64,000 nucleotides of DNA from Paracoccus chinensis (GCF_900102885.1 NZ_FNGE01000005.1:62001-126000); one strand, 5' to 3'; positions 38,016 through 47,156 are shown, counted from the first letter of the stretch. Made by a program: numbers and translations. The notes: generated by a model not told the origin, from the sequence alone.

Positions 38016-40625
38016 GGCCGTCCGCGCGCCATAGGCGGCGCCCGCCACGACATGGCTCAGCCGCACCCGGCCCACCGTCTCGGCCAAGGGCGCGCGGGTG
38101 ATCTCGAAGCCGCCGACCTCCTCGGCGACCGCAAGCTCGCCCTCGGCCAGCACCGCGTCCACCCGCCCGTCGCGCATGACGAAGCGCAGCACGCCGTCGC
38201 GTTCAACCGCATCGAAGCCATGCGCGAGCATCAAGGGCTGCAACGCCGCCCGCCCACTCTCGGCCCCGCTGACGGCATAGCCGCGCACGACCCCATGCAG
38301 CCCGCTCACGTCGAAGGCCGCGACGCCTGCTCCTTCACAGATGTCGCGCACCACATCCGCCAGCGGCACCGCGCCCACCCGGCCGTTCAGCCAGTGTCCC
38401 CGCTCCCAGGCAGGCCCGTCCGACCACAGGTCGCCCCGCGCCGGGAAGGCCGGATAGGACCGGGCGTCCCAGGCCCAGACATGGGCACGCGACAGTTCGA
38501 CCATCCGGCCCCCGCCCTTCAGGACAGGGTTGTTCGCCGGATCGGCCCAGTACGAGGTCACCGCCTCGACATAGGCCGCCTGGATCGCGTCGTCCCGCCG
38601 CCCGTCCGAAAACCAGGGCAGCATCGACTCGCTGCTCATCGCGTCCAGGAACTTGTTCGGCTGGTTGGTGCCCTTGTCCAAGGCCGCGCAGCCGTATTCC
38701 GTGAACCAGATCGGCTTCGACCCCGGCACCCAGGCCGTGGGCTCCGCCCCGCGCGCGCCGTCCGGTCCCCGGTCGTAATGCCAGTTCGACCACCAGCCCC
38801 TCAGGTCCTTGTAGCGCCAGATCCACGGCTCGCCCTGCCCGTCCGTGATGGGCGTGCGGACCTGCGCCAGCCGATCCTCGTCGCTGGCGTAATACCAGTC
38901 GTAGCCCTCGCCGCCGCAGACATTGGCACGCAGGTAATCGACATTGCGGATGTCGCCCCAATGCGCGTCGAGGTGCCCCTCGCCCTCGCGCCAGTCCGAC
39001 AACGGCATGTAGTTGTCGATGCCGACGAAATCGATGTTCTCGTCGCCCCACAGCGGGTCGAGGTGGAACACCGCCTCGCCCCCGCCCGGATGATGCCCGA
39101 AATACTCGGACCAGTCCGCCGCATAGCCCAGCTTCACGCCGGGTCCCAAGATCGAACGCACCTCCGCCGCCAGCCGCCGCAAGGCCGCGACCGCCGGATA
39201 GCCCTGCGCCCCCCGGATCTGCGTCAACCCGATCATCTCGGACCCGATCAGGAAGGCGTCGATCCCGCCCGCCATCCGGCACAGATGCGCGTAATGCAGG
39301 ATGAAGCGGCGATAGCCCCACTCCTGCGGCCCCGAGTAGACGACCCTCCCGTCCCTTTCGGCGAAATCCGCAACCGAGGCCGTCCCGAAGAACGCCGCAA
39401 CCTCGGCATCCGCCGCTGCGGTCCCCTGCGGCGAGCCCTTGCGACCCGCTGCCACCGAACTCGTGATCCGCCCGCGCCAAGGCATCACCGGCTGGTCCTT
39501 CTCTCCCGTCCACGGATCGGGCCGACCGTTCCCGGCCATCTGCTCCATCAGGATAAAGGGATAGAACACCGCCGCCTTCCCCGAGGCGCGGATCGCCCGG
39601 ATCGCCTCGACCACCGACCCATCGGACGGAGTTCCCCCGTAGATCGAGCGCCCCTCCTTCCGCGCGATGGTCGCGGCCTCTCGGCGTCCGATCCCGCCCG
39701 CGCGCCACGGCATTTCCTCGGCGTCGATCTCGGTCTGCTCGACCTTGGGCCGCACGGTGCAGTTCCCCGCGCGCAGGACGTCCCCGAACCAGGACACGAC
39801 CAGCGACACAGACTCCACCTTCGGCAACTCGCGCCCCAAGGTCGCCAGCGAGACCTGGAAGTCCGTCCCGCCCATCGGCGTGTTGCGGTTGAGAATCCGC
39901 GTCTCGCCCAGCCCGAGGTCGATGGAAACCTGCCGCGTCGCCAGCGCATATTCCCCCGTCCCTGGGATCAGCGCGACCGCCTGCACGTTCTCGGCCAGCG
40001 AGGCAGCCCCCGCCACGCCCCGCGTCACCTCAAAGCTCAGCTGCGGCACCCGGTTGCCCCAGCGTTCCAGCGCCAGATTCTCCAGCACCACATAGGCAAT
40101 GCCGCGATAGGCCGGCGCGGCCTCGCCCTCATGCGCGGCGATCACCGGATCGGGCAGCTGCGCCTCATCCCCGCGATAGACGCGCAGGTTCAGGTCGGCC
40201 GCCGCGACCTCCTCGCCATCGGCCCAGACGCGGCCCACCGACAGGATCGGCCCCTCGCAGAGCGCGATGGCCAGGCTTAGCCGATAGCTGATCTCGGTCA
40301 CGCGCGGGCCCGAACCCTTGCCGCCTGCATCCTGCGTCCGGCTGATCTCGGTCACGGGCGAGGCCCAGATGACATGCCCCGGCACCCGCATCTGCCCCCA
40401 GAGGCGCGGGATCGCCGTTCCCTCGCCCGCCGTCTGCAGCCGAAGCCGGTCGATGCGCCCGGTTTCCACGGACCGAGCCCCGCCGCCCAGCAGCCGCTGG
40501 TAGATCACGCGGCCGACCGTGGCGCCCACCGCGCGGCCGATGACGGCCCCGGTCAGACCCAGCATGGTGCCGCCGAAGCCTGCGCCCACGGCTGATCCGG
40601 CCGCCGCCAAAAGGATGGTCGCCAT
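38013..40625 (-). CDS. GTA gp15 host-specificity/tail protein, N-terminal fragment
   Basis: 870 residues. It starts with a hydrophobic Gly-rich region (about 1-40). A TIM-barrel glycosidase-like domain in the middle (about 400-720) has WSEYFGHHPGGGEAVFHLDPLW, GIDNYMPLSDWREG and WFTEYGCAALDKGTNQPNKF, the GTA_TIM domain. A tail-protein domain follows. It should be part of the baseplate/tail that contacts the recipient surface. The ATG at 40625 has GGAGAAGG just upstream. The protein stops at the amber 38013. Confidence 0.88.
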   Translation of the reverse strand: MATILLAAAGSAVGAGFGGTMLGLTGAVIGRAVGATVGRVIYQRLLGGGARSVETGRIDRLRLQTAGEGTAIPRLWGQMRVPGHVIWASPVTEISRTQDAGGKGSGPRVTEISYRLSLAIALCEGPILSVGRVWADGEEVAAADLNLRVYRGDEAQLPDPVIAAHEGEAAPAYRGIAYVVLENLALERWGNRVPQLSFEVTRGVAGAASLAENVQAVALIPGTGEYALATRQVSIDLGLGETRILNRNTPMGGTDFQVSLATLGRELPKVESVSLVVSWFGDVLRAGNCTVRPKVEQTEIDAEEMPWRAGGIGRREAATIARKEGRSIYGGTPSDGSVVEAIRAIRASGKAAVFYPFILMEQMAGNGRPDPWTGEKDQPVMPWRGRITSSVAAGRKGSPQGTAAADAEVAAFFGTASVADFAERDGRVVYSGPQEWGYRRFILHYAHLCRMAGGIDAFLIGSEMIGLTQIRGAQGYPAVAALRRLAAEVRSILGPGVKLGYAADWSEYFGHHPGGGEAVFHLDPLWGDENIDFVGIDNYMPLSDWREGEGHLDAHWGDIRNVDYLRANVCGGEGYDWYYASDEDRLAQVRTPITDGQGEPWIWRYKDLRGWWSNWHYDRGPDGARGAEPTAWVPGSKPIWFTEYGCAALDKGTNQPNKFLDAMSSESMLPWFSDGRRDDAIQAAYVEAVTSYWADPANNPVLKGGGRMVELSRAHVWAWDARSYPAFPARGDLWSDGPAWERGHWLNGRVGAVPLADVVRDICEGAGVAAFDVSGLHGVVRGYAVSGAESGRAALQPLMLAHGFDAVERDGVLRFVMRDGRVDAVLAEGELAVAEEVGGFEITRAPLAETVGRVRLSHVVAGAAYGARTA

Positions 40626-40669
40626 CGCCTTCTCCCATGTCTCTTGAAATGGCGGCCCTCAGGCCCGCC

Positions 40670-41104
40670 TCACGGCTCGGGCCAGCGGAACCGCGCCGCG
40701 ATCCGCGCCCGCCAAGGGGCGGAGAGCGGGCTTTCGACGACCCCGTGCCGGTCATAGGCATGGACGAAGCTCGCCGCCTCGCCCAGCCCCGCGCGAATGC
40801 CCAGGTGCTTGGCGACCGCCCCGTCCCTCATGCGGAACAGCAGCACCTCGCCCGGCCCCTCGTGCGCATCCGGTGCCACCGCCACCAGGTTCCGCAACGC
40901 GGCGGCCAGCAAGGGCTCGCCGCCGCCCGTTTCGCCCCAGTCGGCGGTATAGGCCGGCGCGGCCTCGGGCTCGGTCCCGTAAAGCCCGCGCCAGACGCCC
41001 CGGACCAAGCCGAGGCAATCCGCCCCCGCGCCCCGCGCCGAGCCCTGGTGCACATAAGGCGTCCCGATCCAGCCCCGCGCAAGTTCGACCGCCCGCTCGT
41101 TCAT
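40670..41104 (-). CDS. GTA gp14, NlpC/P60 peptidase
   Basis: 144 residues. The catalytic Cys is Cys30 in GADCLGLVRGV, with the His in AKHLGIR. The NlpC/P60 fold hydrolyses peptide stems of peptidoglycan; in a GTA tail it would cut the recipient wall during DNA entry. The ATG at 41104 overlaps the gp13 stop (ATGA), so the longer upstream frame is not the start. Position between gp13 and gp15 is canonical. Confidence 0.93.
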   Translation of the reverse strand: MNERAVELARGWIGTPYVHQGSARGAGADCLGLVRGVWRGLYGTEPEAAPAYTADWGETGGGEPLLAAALRNLVAVAPDAHEGPGEVLLFRMRDGAVAKHLGIRAGLGEAASFVHAYDRHGVVESPLSAPWRARIAARFRWPEP

Positions 41105-41937
41105 CGCCGCCCCCCGTTCGCCTGGGGCGAGATCAGCCAATCCTCGGGCGGTAGATGCGGAAAGCCGCGGAAGTTGGGAAAGTTAAGGAACTTCCCCCGG
41201 CAGGTCTCGGCCCGCTTGTCGCATCCCGCCGTCAGCCGCACCCGATCCCCCACAGCCGGAGCCGCACCGGGAGCCGCCCACAACTCGACCGCCCTGAACC
41301 CGGCCACCGGCACAGCGTCGATCTTGACCGCGCCTGCCAGCCCCTTCGCGGGTCCGTCCAGCAACAGGATGCGCCCGTGCTCGAACCACCCGGCCCGATG
41401 CACCGGCACCCCGTCCAGCTCCAGCCGCGCGCCGCCCTCGTCCAGCGAGGCGATGACGCCCTCGGCCCAGAACCCCTCGCCGTTCAGGTCGAACCGGCAC
41501 TGCCCGTCCCCCAGCAGCGCCGAGCAGCGCGGGTGATAGACCCGACCCTGCGCCCGGTTCAGCGCCTCGGCCAGACCCCGCAGCTCGGCCCGGAAGGCGC
41601 CCGCCGCAAAGGTGACCTCGCCTAGCAAGCCGCGAAACACCAACCGGCGCGCGGCCACGTCGGTCCAGTCCACCTCCCACAACCGCACCTCGGCCCCGTC
41701 CCAGCGTCCCGCCGCCAGGTCCTCAGATGTGATGGCGTCGTCCGACAGCACGCCCTGCGCCTCGGTGTTGTCCACCGCCAGCCCGAGCCCCTGTACCAGA
41801 GCCTGCGCCGTCAGCCCCGCCTCGGGCCGGAACTCGATCCCGTCGAAGGACAGCATGCCGTCATGGTCCGTGAACCCCAAGGTCAGTTCATCCGCGCGCC
41901 GGACCGCCCAAGCCCGCGCCATGGTGGTCGCCGTCAT
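41101..41937 (-). CDS. GTA gp13, DUF2163 tail protein
   Basis: 278 residues. The N-terminal WAVRRADELTLGFTDHDGMLSF and the C-terminal CDKRAETCRGKFLNFPNFRGFPHLP are the DUF2163 and GTA FAD/BSD-type signatures. Four Cys, including YHPRCSALLGDGQCRFD and CDKRAETC, resemble an Fe-S or metal site in the baseplate hub. Structural role: hub of the tail. Its stop overlaps gp14 by ATGA, and its ATG overlaps the stop of gp12. Confidence 0.92.
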   Translation of the reverse strand: MTATTMARAWAVRRADELTLGFTDHDGMLSFDGIEFRPEAGLTAQALVQGLGLAVDNTEAQGVLSDDAITSEDLAAGRWDGAEVRLWEVDWTDVAARRLVFRGLLGEVTFAAGAFRAELRGLAEALNRAQGRVYHPRCSALLGDGQCRFDLNGEGFWAEGVIASLDEGGARLELDGVPVHRAGWFEHGRILLLDGPAKGLAGAVKIDAVPVAGFRAVELWAAPGAAPAVGDRVRLTAGCDKRAETCRGKFLNFPNFRGFPHLPPEDWLISPQANGGRR

Positions 41938-42566
41938 GTCCGCACCTCGACCACCGGGATCTGCGGCACGTCGCCCGCTTGGAAGGTCGCCACCGACACC
42001 GCGATCCGGTCGGTGTCAAAGCGCACCGGCACGTCGAACTCGAACCCCGCCGTGACCGGAGCATCCCGCATCGGCGCATCCTTGAGCCGGATCACGCCCG
42101 TTTCGTGATCGCAGGTGAAGTCGATCGTCTCAAACTTCTCGACCCCGCCGATGCCCACCCGCACGGTCCCCTCGACCGGCTTCGCGACCGGCCGCCGATA
42201 CTCCGCCGCGCCCGAGCGATAAAGCTTGCTCAACCGGAACTCGACCGTCCGCCCGTCCCCCTGCCCGATCACCTGATCGTCAAAGGCGACCGCGCGGCTC
42301 GGCAGGCAGGACTTCCAGTCCGTCCAGTCCTTCCAGCGGAACCCGTGCAACTGCCCGCCCCGCGCCTCGAAGAAGGCGATCAGCGCCGCCATGTCATCGA
42401 GGCTCCGAAGCCCAACCCCCGCGTCATACCGCCTGCGCGAATGCGCCCAGGGGCTGTTGCGCTCCTCGAAGCCGTTGGTCAGCGTCACGATCTCGGTCCG
42501 CCGCTCGGGCCCGCCCATCGAGCCGAAGGACAGATCGGCCGGAAACCGCACCTCATGAAATGCCAT
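41934..42566 (-). CDS. GTA gp12, DUF2460 distal tail protein
   Basis: 210 residues. MAFHEVRFPADLSFGSMGGPER and WAHSRRRYDAGVG are hallmark segments of DUF2460/TIGR02217, the GTA distal tail protein. It forms the ring at the tail end. The start at 42566 has AGGAAGG at about 7 bases. The 87 bases upstream contain a GC repeat (42601-42652) and separate it from gp11. Confidence 0.92.
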   Translation of the reverse strand: MAFHEVRFPADLSFGSMGGPERRTEIVTLTNGFEERNSPWAHSRRRYDAGVGLRSLDDMAALIAFFEARGGQLHGFRWKDWTDWKSCLPSRAVAFDDQVIGQGDGRTVEFRLSKLYRSGAAEYRRPVAKPVEGTVRVGIGGVEKFETIDFTCDHETGVIRLKDAPMRDAPVTAGFEFDVPVRFDTDRIAVSVATFQAGDVPQIPVVEVRT

Positions 42567-42600
42567 CTTGCCACCTTCCTGCACGACCCGTGCGTGTTCC

Positions 42601-42652
42601 TGACCCAAATACTTTGGGGGAGCCGTCGCAGACGGCGGGGGCGTAGCCCCCA
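42601..42652 (+). repeat. Dispersed GGGGG repeat, divergent copy 3
   Basis: ACCCAAATACTTTGGGGG, then two hairpins (CCGTC/GACGG and GGGGGC/GCCCCC), between gp11 and gp12. It shares the AAATA...GGGGG and GCCCCC ends with the copies at 13158 and 22394, but is more divergent. In a tightly packed GTA operon this gap is unusual. Confidence 0.45.
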
Positions 42653-42653
42653 T

Positions 42654-43310
42654 TCACCCGTTTCGCTCGCCCCGGGCGATCACCCGTCCCAGCCGCGCCG
42701 CGATCTGGCTCTGGCTGCGCTGGAAGCCGGCCACGTCCGGCGTCGTCACGTTGAAGGTGACGTTCACCGGCCGACTCCCACCCGCCGCGGCCACCCCCAG
42801 CCGCCCGTCGGTTCCGCGCCGCAGCGGCATGATCGCCTCGGGCCCTGCTTCGCCCATCAGCCCGGTTGCCCCGCGCATTGGAAAGAAGGTTGGCTGGCTG
42901 ACGACGCCCCCCTTGGCGAAGGGCATGACCCGCCCCTGCGAGAAGGCCCCGCCATCGGCAAAGGGCAGCGCGCCGCCCAGCATTCCGCCGACGCCCTGCG
43001 CCAGCGCGCCCGCAAAGGCCTGCTGCACGGGCCGCATCGCCACGGCGAAGACCGTGTCCGCCATGTTCCGCGCCACGCCCTTCAGCGCGTCCGACAGCTT
43101 GACCCCGTCGAACACCACGCCCTCGAACGCGCGGCGCAAGCCCCCGCCGAAGCCCGAGGTCAGTGAGGACACTTCGCGCCCCGTCTGCCCCATGGCCTGG
43201 CCTAGGCGCGAAAGCTCCGCCTCGAAGGCCGCCGTCATCCGGCCCGACTGGTCCAGGCGCTCGCCCAGACGATCAAGCCCGTCACGGCCGAAGCCGTCCC
43301 TGTCCGCCAT
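42654..43310 (-). CDS. GTA gp11, tail tape-measure protein
   Basis: 218 residues. It has the mini tape-measure pattern of GTA: helical N-terminus with repeated Gly and Ala, then the PFADGGAFSQGRVMPFAKGGVVSQPTFF and MGEAGPEAIMPLRRG motifs of lambda-like tape measures. Tail length would therefore be very short. Its start (43310) has GGAGAAAG upstream. It precedes gp12 in canonical order. Confidence 0.92.
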   Translation of the reverse strand: MADRDGFGRDGLDRLGERLDQSGRMTAAFEAELSRLGQAMGQTGREVSSLTSGFGGGLRRAFEGVVFDGVKLSDALKGVARNMADTVFAVAMRPVQQAFAGALAQGVGGMLGGALPFADGGAFSQGRVMPFAKGGVVSQPTFFPMRGATGLMGEAGPEAIMPLRRGTDGRLGVAAAGGSRPVNVTFNVTTPDVAGFQRSQSQIAARLGRVIARGERNG

Positions 43311-43326
43311 CCGCTTTCTCCATTGC

Positions 43327-43554
43327 TCACCTGTCGGGGAACTCGGCCATCAGCGCGTCCAGCCGCCCGCGCGTCATTGCGCCTGCGCCGAACTCGATCC
43401 CCAGCATCAGCGCCAGTTCCGCCGGCGTCAGGTCCCAGAACTCGCGCGGTTTCAGGCCAAGCCCGCGCATCCCCGCGCGCATCAGCCCCGGCCAGTCGAG
43501 CCCCCGCTCCCCCTCCCGCGCGCGGGCAGCCTCCCCGCCGCCCGCGCCGCTCAT
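43327..43554 (-). CDS. GTA gp10.1, small tail assembly protein
   Basis: 75 residues. It contains PREFWDLTPAELALMLG, the signature of small GTA tail assembly chaperones (rcc01693-like). In lambdoid phages the equivalent proteins load the tape measure. It overlaps gp10 (ATGA) and is followed by gp11 after 16 bases. Confidence 0.88.
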   Translation of the reverse strand: MSGAGGGEAARAREGERGLDWPGLMRAGMRGLGLKPREFWDLTPAELALMLGIEFGAGAMTRGRLDALMAEFPDR

Positions 43555-43868
43555 GCAGCCCCGTGAAAGGCGCGCGCGATCAGCTCGGCCGCGACCCGCG
43601 CCGCCCCGACCGGCCCGCCTTCCACCTCCACCACCATCAGGTCCGGCGCCTCGCCTTGCCAGCCGCCGCCGCGCAGGCCCGCGACCAGCACCGCGATCAC
43701 GTCGCGGCTGGAAAACCGCCCGCTCTCGAAGCGCTCGATCACGCCCAGCAGGCTGTCGCAGCCCAGCTCGGCCTCCAGCGCCGCCAGCGCCCCCAGCGTC
43801 AGCCGGGCAACGTGGCGGCGGCCGTCCAGCACCACCGCCACCTCGCCCCGGTGCGGGTTCACGCTCAC
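43551..43868 (-). CDS. GTA gp10, tail assembly-like protein
   Basis: 105 residues beginning with a GTG (GTGA overlap with gp9). HRGEVAVVLDGRRHVARLTLGALAALEAELG is the GTA_gp10 pattern: a domain with a short beta sheet followed by a helical section. Together with gp10.1 it probably aids tail assembly. Confidence 0.88.
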   Translation of the reverse strand: MSVNPHRGEVAVVLDGRRHVARLTLGALAALEAELGCDSLLGVIERFESGRFSSRDVIAVLVAGLRGGGWQGEAPDLMVVEVEGGPVGAARVAAELIARAFHGAA

Positions 43869-44293
43869 GGCTCGACCACCGCCACGGCCAGGAAGCTCAG
43901 CGCCCCGGCAGATGCCAGCGACAGTTCATAGGTCGCCTCGCCGTTGTAGCTGCCCGCATATTCGAGGCCCGTGATCTGGAACGGCCCCTCGACCGTGCCG
44001 AAGCCGGGGATCACCACCTGGAAGCGCGGCACCTCGCCGTCGAAGAAGGCCTGCCGCGCCCGCGCATCCGTCGCCTCGTCGCGGAACACTCCCGACCCCG
44101 AGATCGAGGCCGACCGCACCCCCGCCCCGCCCAGCAGTTCGCGCCAGCCGCCCTCGCTGGCGACCGAGGTCACGTCGACGGTATCTGCGTTGAAGGCGAG
44201 CCGCGTCGCCCGCAGCCCGGCGACCGTGGCAAAGCTGCCGTCGCCGGTCATGTCCATCTTGATCAGCAGGTCGCGCCCGTTCTGCACCGCCAT
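43865..44293 (-). CDS. GTA gp9, major tail protein
   Basis: 142 residues. MAVQNGRDLLIKMDMTGDGSFATVAGLRATRLAFNADTVDVT matches the GTA/phage TP901-like major tail tube protein. It is mostly beta-strand with a C-terminal EATYELSLASAG. The ATG at 44293 is preceded by AGGAGGAC and is the family start; a longer frame upstream is not. Confidence 0.93.
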   Translation of the reverse strand: MAVQNGRDLLIKMDMTGDGSFATVAGLRATRLAFNADTVDVTSVASEGGWRELLGGAGVRSASISGSGVFRDEATDARARQAFFDGEVPRFQVVIPGFGTVEGPFQITGLEYAGSYNGEATYELSLASAGALSFLAVAVVEP

Positions 44294-44304
44294 GTCCGTC
44301 CTCC

Positions 44305-44736
44305 TCATGCCACCTTCAGGCCCAGGTCGATGCGCGCGCGGAACGTCATGTCCACGCGCCGACCCGCACCACCATCGGCCCGCCGCGCCCGCGCGCTGAC
44401 GAACCACAATCCGGCCAGATGGCCGGTCGAAAGCGAAAGCCCGCCGTCCTCCAGCGCCTCGACCACCGCCGCGGCGGCGGCCTTGACCGGAGCGAAGCCG
44501 CCCGTGTCCTCGGTCCCCGACAGCACCGACACGATGAAGTCGTGCCGCGCCCCGCCCCCCGTCATGTCGCCCGCCTCGGTCACATCCTCGGGGCCCAGCG
44601 CCACATGGGTGCCGGCCGGAGGCGTCGCGGGCATCGCGTCGAAGATCGCGTCCCCCACCAGAACACCCAGCGCGGGATCGGCCCGCAACGCCTGGTAGAT
44701 CGCAGCCTGCAGGGCCGCGGATGCTTGGAAACTCAT
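44305..44736 (-). CDS. GTA gp8, DUF3168 tail terminator-like protein
   Basis: 143 residues. MSFQASAALQAAIYQALRADPALGVLVGDAIFDAMPATPPAGTHVALG is the DUF3168 pattern, a neck/tail completion protein. It overlaps gp7 by ATGA and ends 11 bases before gp9. The domain is complete. Confidence 0.92.
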   Translation of the reverse strand: MSFQASAALQAAIYQALRADPALGVLVGDAIFDAMPATPPAGTHVALGPEDVTEAGDMTGGGARHDFIVSVLSGTEDTGGFAPVKAAAAAVVEALEDGGLSLSTGHLAGLWFVSARARRADGGAGRRVDMTFRARIDLGLKVA

Positions 44737-45071
44737 GTCAGCCCCTCTTCCCTTGCCCGACAGTCCAGCCACAGCCCGGCCCCATCCGCCTCGGCCACCG
44801 CCTCGATGCGGAAGACCCGCCCGCCCATGCGGAACCGCTGCCCCGCCGAGGGTCGCCGCGGATCGCCGGCCCGCGCCGCCCGCACCGTGATCCGCCAGGG
44901 CACGACGCTTTCCGCGCCGACCTCGCCCTGCCGCTCGGCGCCCGAGCCCGCGCGCATCTGCGCGTAAAGGATGCCCAGCGGGCGCCATTCCATGCGGTAG
45001 CCACCCATGCCGTCCGCCACCCGCTCGGGGCGTTCCAGCACCAGCGGAACCGTCGCCCTGGGCGCGCTCAT
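44733..45071 (-). CDS. GTA gp7, head-tail adaptor
   Basis: 112 residues. It has the phage head closure pattern: LVLERPERVADGMGGY, a short beta barrel and GQRFRMGGRVFRIEAVAEADG. It connects the capsid portal to the tail. ATGA overlaps lie at both ends, with gp6 upstream and gp8 downstream. Confidence 0.92.
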   Translation of the reverse strand: MSAPRATVPLVLERPERVADGMGGYRMEWRPLGILYAQMRAGSGAERQGEVGAESVVPWRITVRAARAGDPRRPSAGQRFRMGGRVFRIEAVAEADGAGLWLDCRAREEGLT

Positions 45072-45676
45072 GCCCGCCCCCCGCGTCCTGCGAGCGTCCT
45101 GACCGCCCGCCACCGCTCGATCAGCGCGCTGACCCCGTGCGGCAGGGCAAGCTGGCTGCCGTCGAAGCCCCGGTCCTCGTAATAGCGCGCAGCCAGCATC
45201 ATCACCGCCTGCGCCAGATCGCCGGGCACCCGGTCCCAGCTTGTCCCGAAGCCCGCCGCAAAGCGCACCGTGACGAAGCCTCCCAAGGGCACCGTCGGCA
45301 GGCTCGACCCCGTGGGCGCCAGGATCGGACGCTGGTTGTCGGGCACCAGCCGCCACAGGGCGGGCGGCACCTCGCTCACCCGACCCTCGCGGTCCGTCAT
45401 CTCGACCGTCTCGACCGACAGCGCGGGGGCCAGCGGCAAAGGCTGGCCTGCCGGGTCGCGCCAGTCCTCCAGCCTCATGCGGAACACCCGCGTCAGCAGC
45501 ACCTTGCCGGTGCGCGCCTCGACCGTGGCGATGGCGGCGCGCAGGAACCCTGCCAGCGCCGCATCCTCGGTCGCATCCTCGACCAGTTCGAATCCCGACC
45601 CCATCCGCAGGTGGCCCCGCAGCGCGGCGACGGGCAGCGACGCCTGTGCCGGTGCGGTTTCCTCGACGAGCAACAT
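45068..45676 (-). CDS. GTA gp6, head-tail connector
   Basis: 202 residues. MLLVEETAPAQASLPVAALRGHLRMG and VSALIERWRAVRTL fit the phage gp6-like connector with N-terminal and C-terminal helices. The start at 45676 is set by the family N-terminus. It is separated from the capsid gene by about 130 bases with strong GC inverted repeats, unlike the overlaps downstream. That gap may help keep capsid expression higher than the rest. Confidence 0.88.
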   Translation of the reverse strand: MLLVEETAPAQASLPVAALRGHLRMGSGFELVEDATEDAALAGFLRAAIATVEARTGKVLLTRVFRMRLEDWRDPAGQPLPLAPALSVETVEMTDREGRVSEVPPALWRLVPDNQRPILAPTGSSLPTVPLGGFVTVRFAAGFGTSWDRVPGDLAQAVMMLAARYYEDRGFDGSQLALPHGVSALIERWRAVRTLAGRGGRA

Positions 45677-45809
45677 TCCTGAAACCTCCCGTTTCTCTAG
45701 CAGCCGCTGGTGAAGATCGGGGCCGCGGCACGGCCACAGGCCACAGCGCGCGCGGACAGTGGCTTTGCCGGTCTGGCCGGCAGCCCTGCGCGGCCCCGCC
45801 CCGACGTCC

Positions 45810-46991
45810 TCAGGTGCCCATGTGCAGCAGCTTGAAGGCGCGGGGATCGACCACCATGCCGCCCACGCGCTTGGTCGCGTAGAACAGCACGTGCGGCTTG
45901 GCCGAGTAGGGGTCGCGCAGGATGCGCAGGTCGGGCCGCTCGGCGATGTTGTAAGCCTGGCGGAAATCACCGAAGGCGATGGTCTTGGCCCCCGCCGCCG
46001 GGTTCGGCATGTCCTCGCTGATCAGCACCGGATAGCCCAGCAGGCGCGCGGGCTCGCCGGCGGCCAGCCCGTCCGACCACAGGTAGCGACCGTCGCCGTC
46101 GCGCATGCGGCGCACCATCCCGGCCAGGCGGCTGTTCATGATCCAGGTGGCGTTGGCGCGATAACCCGCGCCCAGCGCATAGACCATGTCGATCAGTGCA
46201 TTGGCCGGAGCCGAGGCCGCAAAGTCGCCCGCCACGCCCGTCGGGACGAAGCCCACCTGCGCCTCGGTCGCGGTTGCGTTCGGGGCCATGGGGACGTTCA
46301 GGATGCCGCGCGGCTTGTCCAGGCCGCTGCCGTTGATGAAGGCGGCGGCTTCGGCGCGGGCGAACTTCTCGGCGATGCGCTCGGCCAGCCAGCTTTCCAG
46401 GTCGAACGAGGCGTCATCCAGCAGGCGCTGGGTGGCCTTGGGCATCGCCGCCAGCTCATGCAGCGCGACCGAGATCTTCTCGACCTGCGGCGTGTCCGTC
46501 TCGGCGGTCGAAGCGACCTCGGAGGCCCAGCCCGCGCCGATATCCGACTTGTCCATCAGGACTTCGTAGGACGAGGACTCGACCTGCACGACCGTCGCCA
46601 GCGAGCGGATCGAGCCCGTCACGCGCAGCACCGCCTGCACGGTTTCCGAGATCGTGGGCGCGGCGAGATAGCCCCCGTCGGTGCCCGAGGCCATCGCCTT
46701 CTCCTCCAGCGCCAGGCTGCGCAGGGCCGTGTCGTCGCCACGGCGCAGGTAGGCCGCGAAGGCCTTCTGATGCGGCGCCTCGGTGTCGGCGGCCTGCGAC
46801 AGGGGCGAACGGCCCCGGAAGGCGGTCTTGCGGTCCAGCATGGTCATGCGTTTGTCCTGTGCTTGCAGTTTCTCTTCGACGTTCTCGCGGAAGGCCTTGA
46901 GCTCGCTTACGAACTCGGCCATCGCGCCCTTCAGCCCGGCAGGCGTCCCGCTGCCGCAGGCCTCCCCAAAGCCGGTCCTTGCCTCGGTCAT
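45810..46991 (-). CDS. GTA gp5, HK97-like major capsid protein
   Basis: 393 residues. The first about 100 residues form a charged coiled-coil scaffold with KAFRENVEEKLQAQDKRM that the gp4 protease should remove. The mature capsid probably starts near ASGTDGGYLAAP. The HK97 fold is visible in segments such as SSYEVLMDKSDIGAGWASE and PKATQRLLDDASFDLESWLAERI. GAGGAG lies 8 bases upstream of the ATG. This is the most abundant GTA protein. Confidence 0.96.
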   Translation of the reverse strand: MTEARTGFGEACGSGTPAGLKGAMAEFVSELKAFRENVEEKLQAQDKRMTMLDRKTAFRGRSPLSQAADTEAPHQKAFAAYLRRGDDTALRSLALEEKAMASGTDGGYLAAPTISETVQAVLRVTGSIRSLATVVQVESSSYEVLMDKSDIGAGWASEVASTAETDTPQVEKISVALHELAAMPKATQRLLDDASFDLESWLAERIAEKFARAEAAAFINGSGLDKPRGILNVPMAPNATATEAQVGFVPTGVAGDFAASAPANALIDMVYALGAGYRANATWIMNSRLAGMVRRMRDGDGRYLWSDGLAAGEPARLLGYPVLISEDMPNPAAGAKTIAFGDFRQAYNIAERPDLRILRDPYSAKPHVLFYATKRVGGMVVDPRAFKLLHMGT

Positions 46992-47156
46992 TGCCGTTTC
47001 TCCTCGTCAGAAAAGGCGGCCGCAGCGCCTCCGCGCCCCGACCACCTGCCGTCGGCGCGTGCGCATGGCCCGGCCGGTCCCCTCAGCAGCCCTGGGGCAG
47101 CGGGTCCGGGGCGCCTCACCTGCCCCGCCCTCCCGCCGCCCGGCCGCGATCCTTTG

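Noticed and set aside
36897..40280. 1127-codon open frame on the plus strand
   Set aside because: It runs antisense to gp15, is very rich in Arg, Pro and His, and has no domain. High GC creates long antisense open frames.
36750..40625. gp15 as two separate functional genes
   Set aside because: Both parts are in the same frame with only a TAG between, and no ribosome site precedes the second part.
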